Below, one piece after another: positions 12,301 through 23,356 of a stretch of 64,000 nucleotides of DNA; within the stretch, counting starts at the first letter, position 1, and each line of letters starts with the position of its first letter. The notes below the pieces were generated by a model. The model was not told the origin of the DNA. It was given only the letters and a program-made list of their open reading frames with translations, and did not search any database. The DNA comes from Serendipita indica DSM 11827 (lineage: Eukaryota > Basidiomycota > Agaricomycetes > Sebacinales > Serendipitaceae). Location of the stretch: the NCBI GenBank assembly GCA_910890315.1, contig CAJVGD010000019.1:372001-436000 (forward strand), read 5' to 3'. The position numbers and the translations under genes are program-made.

Positions 12301-14193
12301 TTCCAAGGTCACAAGTCCTCAGTCAACGCCGTCGCAGTTTCAGCAGACGGATCGCGAATCGTCTCTGGCTCGGATGATCAGACGATACGAATCTGGGAGG
12401 CAGATACTGGTCGGCCGCTGGGAGAGCCACTCCGTGGTCATGAAATGCCGGTCAACGCCGTTGTATTCTCCCCAGATGGGTCAATAATCGCCTCTGGCTC
12501 GGACGACAAGACAATTCGACTGTGGGATGTGGATACTAGACAGCCGTTGGGAGAGCCACTACGTAGCCACAAATCTTCGGTCCTAGCCGTCGCATTCTCG
12601 CCTGACGGCTCAAGAATCGTCTCCGGCTCGTTTAGCGGGACAATTCGAATATGGGATGCAGGCAATGGTCAGTTGTTGGGGGCCCCCCTCTTAGGTCATG
12701 ATCTCGCTGTGACCGCAGTCATATTCTCGCCGGAAGGTTCACAAATCATTTCTGGGTCGGCTGACGCGACGATCCGACTATGGGAGACTGAAACCGGTCA
12801 GCCATTGGGCGACCCACTCCGAAATTGCGGAGGACCCGTCCGAGCTGTCGCATTCTCGCCCGACGGTTCACATGTAGTTTCTGGTTCGGACAACAATATT
12901 CATCTGTGGGAGGCGGACACCGGTAGACCGTTAGGAGAGCCACTCCGAGGTCATGAAAATTGGGTTACCGCTGTTGCCTTCTCGCCTGACGGGTCACGAA
13001 TCATCTCTAGCTCCGGTGACGAGACGATTCGCCTGTGGGAGGCGGATACTGGACAGCCATCGGGAAATCCACTCCGTGGCCATGAAGGTTGTGTCAGCGC
13101 CGTTGCATTCTCACCAGATGGCTCACGAATAATATCTGGCTCGGCTGACTATACAATCCGATTGTGGAAGGCAGACACTGGTCAGCCGTTGGGAGAGCCA
13201 CTCCGAGGTCATGAAGGTTGGGTCAATGCCGTCGCATTCTCACCTGACGGATCGCGAATCGTTTCTGGCTCAGGTGATCGGACGATACGAATCTGGGAGG
13301 CGGATACTGGTCGGCCGCTGGGAGAGCCACTTCAAGGCCATGAAGGCGCGGTCAACGCGATCGCCTTCTCGCCAGATGGCACACGAATCGTGTCTGGCTC
13401 GAACGATAATACGATCCGACTCTGGCAGGGGGTCACTGGTCGGCCATTGGGAGAGCCGCTCAGCGGCCACGAATCTTTCGTCCATGCCGTCGCGTTCTCG
13501 CCGGATGGCTCAAGAATTGCCTCTGGCTCGAGAGACAAGACGGTTCGACTTTGGGACGCAGACACCGGTCAGATGTTGGGCGAGTCACTCCGAGGTCATG
13601 CGGGTGAGGTCAAGGCCGTCGCGTTCTCACCAGATGGCTTGCGGATCGCCTCTGTCTCACTTGATGAAACGATTCGAATTTGGGAGGCAAATAATGGTCA
13701 ATTGTCGGGGGAGCCACTTGGTCCTCATCAATCCTTGGTCTTGTCCGTCACACCCCCATCAGACGCCTCAAGAACTGTCTTTAGCTCGTCGGATAGGACC
13801 CTTCAGATAAGGGATGCAGATAGTGGTCAGTTTTACTTCTATTTATTACTGATTGCGTGATGTCCCTGACAAGTATCTTTAGCCGTTAGCGCGGATAACT
13901 CTAAGCAGAAAGACACAGAAGCCTTGGACACAAGTCTCAACGAGAAGTCTCAAGTTACTCCTGTGAGATTCCTTATACCTGGATTCGATCAGTGTACACT
14001 GTCGCAGGATGGCTGGGTGCAGTCTTCCGATAAATACCTGTTCTGGGTACCACCAGAGAACCGCCATGGACTAATGTACCCGAATCTTCTGACTATACCG
14101 GTAACGAGTTCATTCCGCGCGACCAAACTTGACTTTTCCCATTTTCAATGTGGCTCCTCTTGGACAAAGGTTCAAACACATTCCACCAAGTGA
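9338..14193 (+). CDS. NACHT-WD40 STAND receptor (NLR-like), copy 1, 1537 aa
   Basis: Six exons join in phase: 9338-9574, 9621-9778, 9827-9965, 10011-10104, 10151-13825 and 13883-14193. Residues 1 to about 200 form an all-helical domain (GWEKARDTAIPILELVANIS...) resembling the four-helix N-terminal domains placed with MLKL/HeLo in fungal receptors. The NACHT NTPase follows, with P-loop AGSGKST near residue 264 and Walker B LVIDALDE near 358. After a helical linker there are 15 WD repeats of 43 residues (about 796-1434), enough for two propellers. The last exon encodes a tail with FWVPPENRHG and LDFSHFQCG that I know from related Rhizoctonia proteins. STAND proteins oligomerise on ligand sensing and activate the N-terminal effector, here perhaps a membrane-acting bundle. 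It looks whole. Ligand and effector activity are inferred. Confidence 0.9.
11911..13825 (+). repeat. Tandem 129-bp WD40 repeat array, 15 units
   Basis: Units share the frame L-G-E-P-x-x-G-H...V-x-A-V-A-F-S-P-D-G-S-R-I...S-G-S...T-I-R-L-W. Most are exactly 43 codons; one has 42 (starting LRNCGGPV). Differences cluster at the residues after GH, at the pair around the Asp in SGSxDxT and just after the tryptophan. High DNA similarity between units suggests recurrent unit exchange. Confidence 0.85.
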
Positions 14194-15934
14194 TGTGGCG
14201 TGATTTCTATTTCTAGGAATACATGTATTGTATTCACATGAGCCTGGCGAGGCGGCTTAGGAGGCTTATCTGGCTCCTTTGGTTTCCCCTCTCGCTAGTC
14301 CCCAGTCCTTGCTCTTCTTTGGCCTCTGTATTCTACTAGTCTATCTAGTTGCATCAATAAGGTATCCCTATTCCGTCTTGCTTTCATCCAGTGCTTCCAG
14401 TCGAAGAATTATATTAGATGCATACATTCCGCAACTGCAAGGAATTACGTGGAGGCTCATCGATTCGTCGACGAGAACGATATTTTCTTCCCGACCATCT
14501 CCGCCACTGGGTCCAGAGGTGCTTCCCTTACGCCAAACTCCCACGCTGTCTCTCCAGAGGAAGCCCAATCTTACCATGGATGCCTGCATTCTTCACACAC
14601 ACTCGTCTACCGAAGGGATAGGTGGCAGTGGTCTCCGTCCAAAGGCCCAGCTCCGTTTGAAGAGCGTCTTCAACCATTTGGTTGCAAAGCCTAGGATCAT
14701 GGACATTCATACATTCAGTGGCCATAGTCAATTACATGGTTTAGCCCGCTAACTAGGATGTTTAGATCTGCTTTATGGCCATAGATGTCGTTCGTTTCAA
14801 GAAAGTAGGGTTCAATTACGAGGAGGCGGGGTTGAAAAAGAAGAAGCAGCACAGTCGAAGGTCAAGACCAAGAAACAGGATATCGGGCCTGTGACGATTA
14901 GGGTCGGTGTCGAAATGAGCGCTGGAAAGGGCAGAAGCCAACTTGGACTACAACCACATTAGGTGATACCATATAAATCTTTAAGATAAGCAAAAGAGGT
15001 TCTGCTGCATGTTCTTTCTTCGGTGCGGAAGTTGTGTAATTGGCCTCCAAAACGAGGAAGCGGCCCGACGACGGATAAGTATCAGCCAGCGTTTAGTGAC
15101 TGGCCGTAGTACAGAGTGAGTATCTAATTTCCTATCCAGTTCCAGGTTGAAACTCAGTAGCAAGTGCCCCACTGGTCGCCCCATTGCTACGATTCGTGCT
15201 TGAACCCATATCGATCACCAAGAATAATGTGGAACGCCTGCTGATCTCAGAGATTTATCCATCTTCGTCATTGAATTTCGAATAAGGGATGCATCTCTAT
15301 ACGGGGCCTACCCCACTCTTCGATAATCTGACGTCTTGAGGGTTTGAGCCTCCTGGGACGGTTATTTGGCTTGGACTGCACTCTGGTCCGTATGTTGATC
15401 ACCGATTTGCCCTCTTCAAGCCGTTCTATGCGAGCGAAGACTGAGCGGCAAATTGACAGTCCCTATGCTCAGACGTGGGGGTGATGAATTATCGACGACA
15501 GTGGCCGTCAGCCAGGCTCTGATGTTCAAAAGTCACTGATCTGCATCGAAAACTTCCACTGACGCGGTTTTTTATCTCACCGCCTCTTACTATACGTCCC
15601 CGTTTACAGGGCATATTGGCGCTTAGGGATATTGGGTACAACGAGCGAACCATTGATTCTGAGGGACATGGTCCCTGGAACGAACATCCTGTATCTTGCG
15701 AAACTCCTCGTGATATGTTTGCCCCGCGTATCCGAGCCGAGAATATCCTCTGCGGGAGTCCTTCATAGGGCCTCAAATTATATAGGGCAGTCATTTCACG
15801 ACACAGATGATGCGTGGCACCCTTTCAGTTCGCCTTTCTTTTGCTTGCAGTATAAAGCTGGTTCGTATTCCACCTTTATCGCCCCCCCCAACGCGTCCTT
15901 ATTCACAGGCTTGAGGCTTGAGGTTCAGGTCACT
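14194..15934. other. Long gap between receptor copy 1 and the first DUF2235 gene
   Basis: About 1.7 kb without a supported gene. Frames up to 157 codons exist (14279-14752 plus; 15489-15794 minus) but show no domain, no splice continuity and no resemblance to neighbours. It may hold regulatory sequence or a decayed gene that I cannot recognise. Confidence 0.4.
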
Positions 15935-17672
15935 ATGCCCGAAACTACTCACCATGGTCGGACACTTATTATCCTGCTTGACGGGACTAGCAATCAGGCA
16001 AGTTCACTCACCAATCTGGAGAAATCGCACACGCTGACTTGATCATTCCCTCCCTTAGTTTGACGCTACAGTCAGTATCTGGCAGCCGCATGATCCTCTA
16101 CTTACCATAACACGAAGAACACAAATGTAGTCAAGCTTTGCCAGGTGCTCGTGAGTTGAATTGCTCATCCTCGATGATTTCTGACATTTTGAAGCGAATG
16201 GACGATCGTGCTCGCCAAATGATATACTATCAACCTGGTATCGGGACATATACAGAGCCAGGAATCACCGGGACCGTCGAGGTGGGCCCAGCTGAGGAGT
16301 TTGATATCATAGGCGGCGCTAATCGTCGTGTATAGCGTGTCGCTGCAGACGCCGCAGATCTGGCTGTGGCTTGGTATCTTAGTGGGCACGTTATGGACGG
16401 TTTGTTACTTTCTTGCATTAGTTTGTGCCGCTGACGAGGATTAAAGCCTACAAATTCTTGATGGAAAATCATCTTCCGAAGGATCGCATTTGCATCTTTG
16501 GATTCTCGTGAGTGCGTTAGTAGCGGTTCTTAGCAGTCTTTTACGTCTCAGTCGTGGAGCATACACTGCACGCGCGTTGGCTGGGATGTTGCATGCAGTC
16601 GGATTACTTCCACGGGGGAACTGCGAGCAGGTAGAACCGTCAATTCCAATTTAGGGTAAACTAACTGGTTGACAGGTATCCTTTGCGTATGACATGTACC
16701 GGTTTCAGAATCCAGTGGCTTCCAAGTTCAAGAAGACATTCTGCAAAGACGTTGACATAGAGTTTCTCGGGGTTTGGTCTGTGGGCATTCTCCGAGCCTC
16801 CAAGTACTAACCCCTCACGACAGGGACACAGTTGCTAGTGCCGGCATAATCGTCCAAAAAACCCTACCATTCATCTCGACCGATACGATAAAAAACTTCC
16901 GTCATGCAATCTCCTTGGACGAGAATCGTATACGGTTCGGGCTTACACCTTGGTCCCCAACCGAGGCTTCGGGAGTGGGTACCGAAAAGTATGATGGTGG
17001 GAAGACGGTTTCCGTGAAGGAGATGTGGTTTTCCGGTACTCATTGCGGTACGCCTGTTGTCTCTTCGTATTCTTGCCCTGATATACAGATAGACATTGGT
17101 GGCGGCGAGATGTTCGACGCCGACAAAGATAAGCCTTGCTTGTCAAATATCGCACTTCGTTGGATGCTTCATGAAGTTGTAGAGGCCGACTGCGGCATTC
17201 TCTTCGATAACGAGAACCTGGACGACCTCGGTATTCCAGATGACTGCGTCCCTCGAGTGCATGAAGATGGCGGGAAACTTACACAGCAATCAAGTAGCGA
17301 AACTATGGCTGGAACAAAGAAGAGATATGATGCGAAACACCGGCCGCTCTCTTGGAGGGAAGCAGACAAGATTGATGCAGAGGCGAGGATGCAAGACCCG
17401 CTTTCTGACAACTTGCTCTGGTGGCTGATCCAAATTCCAACTTGGGATGGAAAATGGTACGTGTCGAATAATCCCATAACTGTCGCTGAAGGCGAGCGTA
17501 CAGCCTCAAAGTCAGTGGACGACGCAAATTTCCATCGGATGTAGTCAGAAGGCCATACGAGAATATCCATTGGACTGTACTCTATCGTACCAACACCGTG
17601 AAAGGGTACAAGCCTCGTGCCATTCTTCCCGCCGACTGGAAGGTGCTTGCTTCCATTGGCACAGAGTCTTGA
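15935..17672 (+). CDS. DUF2235 (Tle1-like) alpha/beta-hydrolase, copy 1, 418 aa
   Basis: Eleven exons join in phase: 15935-15997, 16059-16070, 16118-16150, 16195-16281, 16336-16399, 16447-16507, 16552-16630, 16676-16776, 16824-17047, 17093-17456 and 17504-17672. N-terminal IILLDGTSNQFDATNTNVVK and YYQPGIGTYT are DUF2235 hallmarks. The nucleophile motif GFSRGAYTAR (G-x-S-x-G) has its serine near residue 107, and FLGVWDTVAS carries a later conserved Asp. DUF2235 is the catalytic domain of bacterial type VI phospholipases of the Tle1 type; fungal members are predicted cytosolic hydrolases of unknown substrate. Exon 2 is 12 nt (FDAT). Intron 1 has a GC donor (CAG/GCAAGT). Intron 9 (45 nt) could be retained in frame. 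The gene sits between two NLR-like receptors. It looks whole. Confidence 0.9.
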
Positions 17673-18386
17673 CAAACAGTGCCCATTGATGTAGCCACTG
17701 CAATGTAGCAATCTCGTCGTCTATTCAATGTCGAGTAAGGCGGACCACTACTGCCACCCATGACCGCCACGGCGTTTGGACACTGTACCGACTTTTGGAT
17801 CAACTGAATTCGCAGTCTGCACATGCCCGCTATGGGGCATTTCTGCTCCACGAGACAAACCGATTATCCTACCATATGGCAAGTTTGGATTCAGACGGGC
17901 TCGAATTTACTCATGTTGCCGTAAAAAATCTCTACGGCACACTTTACCCATCAAATTTGTAGACTTTAAGAAGAAGTCGAATACTTTCATTATAAACTGT
18001 GCTTCGAACAATTTACCTACATCGATGTGCTACCTCTTCAAGGGTGCTGTACGTTTCACCTCATTACATGTCGTATAGGACCCCTTCTACGAGCAACAGA
18101 CTCATATAATCTGAGAGCAAATACTTCGACACGGTTGCGTTGTCCATTGAAGTATGTGAATGGGGTAACGTTTGATGGTGGCAAGGTGCATTGGACACCA
18201 CAGAGGATTCTATTTTTGCCGCATTGCCCACTATTAACGTGGGGACAAATGTGTTGTCGCCCAGAGGGCTCAGGGGTGACGTGAGTCTACCTGATAGCTT
18301 GACAGATATTTCTTTGGGAGTGTAGCTTTACAATATAACAACTTCACTGGGTCCTCTGGAGAGCCACTGAGACCGTCGGGTGTATG
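17673..18386. other. Gap between the first DUF2235 gene and receptor copy 2
   Basis: About 710 bases. Frames of 85-100 codons (17776-18284, plus strand) have no recognisable domain. The right part leads into the 5' block shared with receptor copy 1. Confidence 0.4.
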
Positions 18387-18448
18387 TACGCGGCATACCA
18401 TTTCATTCAGTCCCCCTTGGTCTCGTCCGCATTGACCCTACACGCGTG
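18387..18448 (+). repeat. Conserved 5' block upstream of the second NACHT-WD40 gene (copy of 9283-9337)
   Basis: Same ordered segments as before receptor copy 1, with a seven-base insertion relative to it near the right end. It also ends in ACGCGTG followed by ATG. Confidence 0.7.
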
Positions 18449-21400
18449 ATGTCCAAGTTATGGCCCAAAGGAAAAGGGAAGACACCTCGTTCAAAGGACA
18501 CAAATAATTCAGCTGCGTCCCAATCAGACACTTCGCGCGCCAGTACAAGCACCGGTTGGGAGAAGGCCCGCGACACGGCGATTCCAATCCTCGAACTCGT
18601 CGCCAACATTTCAGAGGGTTCTGATGTGCTCGCCTCTCTCAAAGCAGCATGTAAAGCGACAAAGCAGATCCTCGAAATGGCGCGCGTATGTCCAGTTGGT
18701 ATACCTTGGACTGATCTGATGACAAGAATAGGCGATCCAGAACAACAAAGAAGATTGGAGACGTCTGGCTCAGCGTCTTCAAGGTCATTTAGAATCAATG
18801 GAGGATCAGATCACCATATTTGAAGGGTATCCCGAGGAGAAGCGCAAGGTCGACGACTCTTTACGACAACCGTTGCTTGCCTATGTCAGGTAGGGTTTGT
18901 GGTTCAAGATGGGAGACCCAGCTTACATAGTCAACAGAAAGCTCGATGGAATACAAAAAGCAGTCGAAGCACGAACACGTTCGCGGTTGTTGTCTCGAGC
19001 GACAAAAGTGGACATGGATGCTGGCGACATTCGAGACTTTCATCAAGATATCGACGATTGTCACCAAAGACTTACGGTACGAATCATTAAAGATCCCCTA
19101 CTGTGGCTGACCATGTTTCAGACTGCTCTAGCCGTATCTTCTGCACTCTATCTTCAAGCCGTGAAAGGGGACACCGAGGCTCTGAGAGGGGACACAAAAG
19201 ACATCAAGGAGGGTGGTAAGACACTACTGAGAGATGGTAAGCCTGCACTCATTGGCATCACCAACTTGTCTAATGTTCTCAGTGGATGTTATTGCCATGG
19301 CGCAGTTACCAGTCATCCTATCGACTTCATCCACAGTACACACTCGCTGCAATCCGGGAACCCGAGTGGCTGTTCTCGACTCCATCCGCCGTTGGGGAGA
19401 AGGCGAGTTCACAGAGCCCATATTCTGGCTCTGCGACATCGCTGGGTCAGGTAAATCGACCGTGTCGACTACCATGGTCGCATTTTGGAAGGAGAAAGGT
19501 CTCCTTGGTGGCCATTTCTTCTTCTCGGTCGCTACCAACGAGGAGTCTACCATTGTCAAGATGTGCCCAAGCTTTGCAAGACAAATGTTCGAAAACCTTC
19601 CGATGCTGGCTTCGTCTGTTGTGGGTGCGGTCAAAAGACATCCCTCGATCATGAGCAGTACCTTCGAAGAGCAATTCCGGACGTTGATCGTCGAACCAAC
19701 AAAGCATCATAATATGCCGTGCATATTGGTCATCGACGCACTCGATGAGTGCAAATCTGTATCAGAACGAAGAAAGCTAGTCGAGACGCTTTCTATGGCT
19801 GTTCGGGAAAGCACAGCCCTCAAGATATTCATGACAAGTCGACCAGACCCCGTCATCCAGGCCGTCTTGGGGTCGCTCCCAATCAAAGCCAAGATGGAGG
19901 ATCGGCTACACGATGCGAACCAGCGTGATAACATCGACGACATCGCAATCTATATAGAACAATCTATCAATGGAATGCTACCGGAGGATAAGAAGCGACG
20001 ACTGGTTCAAAATGCCAATGGATTGTTCATCTGGGCAAGCACCGCATGTCGAATGCTGAAAAGCGAAACGACATGGGATACCCATGAGACCATATACGAC
20101 CGTCTGATCTCTGTGGACGAGACTGGAGAGATTGACGATGTATATGAACTGGTATTCGAGCGCATAGAGCCGAGATACCGCGCAACCATGTGTAGCATGC
20201 TCGCTATACTACTTGCAGCATGCGAGCCGCTTAGCATTGAGGACTTGGGAGACCTTCTCAAACATGCTGGCGTAGACGGGAGCGCCGAAGCTCTGGTACG
20301 AAACCTAGGAAGCGTACTAACTGTAGAATCAGGGGCAAATCTGATTCGATTCCGTCATCCTACCCTAGTCGAATACCTTCAACGCCGGTCCCGCCCCCCA
20401 TCCATGGATAGCCACAACAAGGTGTATATCAACATTACGGAGGCACACGGCCAAGTGGCATCGTGGTGTCTGAAATTGCTCAGTTCACCGACTGAAGGTG
20501 TCAAGTTCAATATATGCCAAATCGAGTCGTCTTTCTACCTTAATAGGCAGATAGTGGACCTCGACGCAAGAATACTCAAGTTCATTCCAAGAAAACTTAG
20601 ATACGCCAGCTCGTATTGGCTGATACATCTAGCGGAAACGCATGAGAAATGGCGAAATGCGCTCAAGAGAGAAGTTGAGCGTACTCTTCAAACTCCATAC
20701 GTACTGCATTGGATGGAGATCCTGAGCTTCACTGGAGGGGTAGCACGAGCAATAGCCGGGCTTCGAGCCGTTACACGCCATCCAAGAGTGAGTGGTCCAT
20801 GTGAATATAGTCTGGTATTTACCAGAATACAGCTTGAAGAGGAGATTAGGAGGAAGATGACAGAGATACGGCGGTTCATCATGACATTTTCAGTCCCGAT
20901 CCAGGAGAGTGCTGCCCACATCTACATCTCTGCGCTTCCATTTTCGCCGAAGAATTCAATGCTGCATATTGAGGGCCAAAGAAGATATGGGAATGGCCTA
21001 ACCGTGATTCAAGGGCTCGATGATGTGTATCCTGGAGTTCCTAGAACTCTTCGAGGGAACCAGGGTTCGATCTGGGCGGTGGTGGCTTTCTCGCATGATG
21101 GCTCACGAATCGTCTCTGGATCGTTCGATAAGACGATCCGAGTATGGGATGCGGACACCGGGCAGACATTGGGAGAGCCACTTCGAGGTCATGAACACTG
21201 GGTCACCACTGTCGGATTCTCACCAGACGGGTCACTGATTGTGTCTGGATCGGATGACAAGACAATTAGGCTGTGGGAGATGGACACTGGTCGGCCGTTG
21301 GGAGTGCCACTCTTAGGTCATGACTCCTCGGTTTTGGCCGTCGCGTTCTCTCCAGATGGATCACGGATTGTGTCTGGCTCAGAAGACAATACAATCAGAC

Positions 21401-23194
21401 TATGGGACACAGAAACAGGCCAACCATCAGGGGAGCCACTCCAAGGTCACGAATCCTCAGTCTGCGCCGTCGCTTTCTCGCCAGACGGCTCAAGAATTGC
21501 CTCTGCATCAGAAGACAAGACGATTCGAATATGGGACGCAGAAAATGGTCAGCCGTTAAGGGAGCCACTCCGAGGCCATGAGCTCGGTGTAAGCAGTGTT
21601 GCATTCTCCCCGGATGGCTCACGGATCGCCTCTGGCTCTGGGGATCAAACGGTCCGACTGTGGGAGGCAAAAACAGGCCAACCGTTGGGGGAGCCATTTA
21701 GAGGTCATGAAGACATGGTATTGGCCGTCGCATTCTCGCCTGACGGCTCACGAATCGTTTCCGGCTCGATGGATAAGACTATTCGACTGTGGGACGCAGA
21801 CAATGGCCAGTTGTCGGGGCAACCGCTCCTAGGTCATGAAACTGGTGTGGGTAGTGTCGCATTCTCCCCGGATGGCTCACGGATCCTCTCTGGTGCTGGG
21901 GACGGAACAGTCCGGCTATGGGACGCAGATACCAATCAGCCACTGGGAGAGCCACCTCGAAGTCACGAAGGCTCGATCTATGCTGTCGCCTTTTCGCCTG
22001 AAGGTTCGCGAATCGTCTCCGGCTCGTACGATAAGACGATTCGATTGTGGGATGCAGGCACTGGCCAACCATTAGGGGAGCCACTTCGAGGTCATGATGA
22101 TCATGTGAGAGCCGTCGCGTTCTCACCAGACGGTTCCAGAATCGCCTCTGGCTCTCAAGACACGACAATTCGATTGTGGGATGCAAACACTGGCCAACCA
22201 ATAGGGGGGCCACTCCGCGATCATGAAGACTCCGTTACGGCGGTCGGATTCTCTCCAGATGGTTCCAGAATCCTATCTGGCTCGGACGACTGTACGGTTC
22301 GATTATGGGATGCGAGGACAGGCCAGCCGCTGGGAAAGCCATTCCGAGGTCATCAACGTCGGGTCAGAGCCATTGCATTCTCTCCAGATGGCTCGCGGAT
22401 TGTCTCTGGATCGGACGATGAGACTATCCGACTGTGGAATGCAGACACTGGTCAGCCGTTAGAGGGGCCATTCCGGGGCCAAGAGGGCTGCGTGTACGCC
22501 GTCATGTTCTCGCCAGATAGCTCACGGATCTTCTCTGGCTCCGGAGATGGAGCAATTAGAATATGGGATGCAGAGACTGGTCAGTTGCTGGGGGTGCCAC
22601 TCCTGGGTCGCAAAGACATTGTCAGAGCGGCTGCATTCTCACCAGGTGGCTCGATATTTGTCTCTGCATCTGACGACTTGTTGATTCGAATCTGGGATGT
22701 GGAAACCGGTCAGTTGTTGATTGGGCCACTACCCGGTCATCAATCCTGGATCTCCGCCGTCGCGGTCTCTCCGGATGGCTCAAGAATACTCTCTGGCTCA
22801 GATGATATGACTATTAAGATATGGGATAGAGATACTGGTCAGTTGTATCTTACTGGCTGTGAGGTCACTCTGACAAGTACCCGTAGCTGCCAGCGGCAAT
22901 ATCTCCGGCCAGAACGACGCAGAAGCCTCGGAGTCGAACATCCAGGATAGACCACAAAGCACTCCTCCAGGAATCATTGTACCTGGATTCGATCAGTGCT
23001 CACTATCGCACGATGGTTGGGTCCAATCTTCCGATAAATATCTGTTCTGGGTGCCACCAGAGAATCGCCACGGACTAGTCTACCCAAACCGTCTAACTAT
23101 CCCGGTAACGAGTTCATTACGTACGACCAAGCTTGACTTTACGCACTTTCAATGTGGGCCTTCTTGGATAAATGTTCGAACAGACTCCAAGTAG
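18449..23194 (+). CDS. NACHT-WD40 STAND receptor (NLR-like), copy 2, 1503 aa
   Basis: Six exons, same structure as copy 1: 18449-18685, 18732-18889, 18938-19076, 19122-19236, 19283-22837 and 22887-23194. Helical N-terminal domain, NACHT with P-loop AGSGKST near residue 270 and Walker B LVIDALDE near 365, then 14 WD repeats (about 802-1401) and the FWVPPENRHG / LDFTHFQCGPSW tail. Exons 1-4, the NACHT region and even parts of intron 1 (GTATGTCCAGTTGGTATA) are near-identical to copy 1, while the WD arrays differ in unit number and order. This indicates recent duplication or gene conversion of the 5' part. The fourth exon is 21 nt longer than in copy 1. It looks whole. The sensing role is inferred from the STAND class, to which the fungal incompatibility proteins HET-E and HNWD belong. 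Confidence 0.9.
21041..22837 (+). repeat. Tandem 129-bp WD40 repeat array, 14 units
   Basis: Same 43-codon unit as the first array, with core AVAFSPDGSRIVSGS and TIRLWDA. The variable sites fall at the same positions as in copy 1. Units have diverged more at both ends than in the centre, as expected if exchange is most frequent in the middle. Confidence 0.85.
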
Positions 23195-23356
23195 ACAAGT
23201 TGTAATTTATGTGGTTGTCAGCGTATACTTCTAGCCTCAATTCACTGTACAGTCATTTATTGCAACAAATGTTCTTTACACTTTCCTGACTGGCCTTTAT
23301 TCAAGCCGTTGCGGCTGTGCCATCGGTGACTGCCACCCTTGGACTCGGCGTCGACT

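Noticed and set aside
21395-22213. Long antisense frames inside the WD40 arrays (also 12438-12665 and 13270-13565, minus strand)
   Set aside because: They are mirror frames caused by the repeating codon pattern of the array; the sense strand carries clear WD repeats and a complete NACHT receptor.
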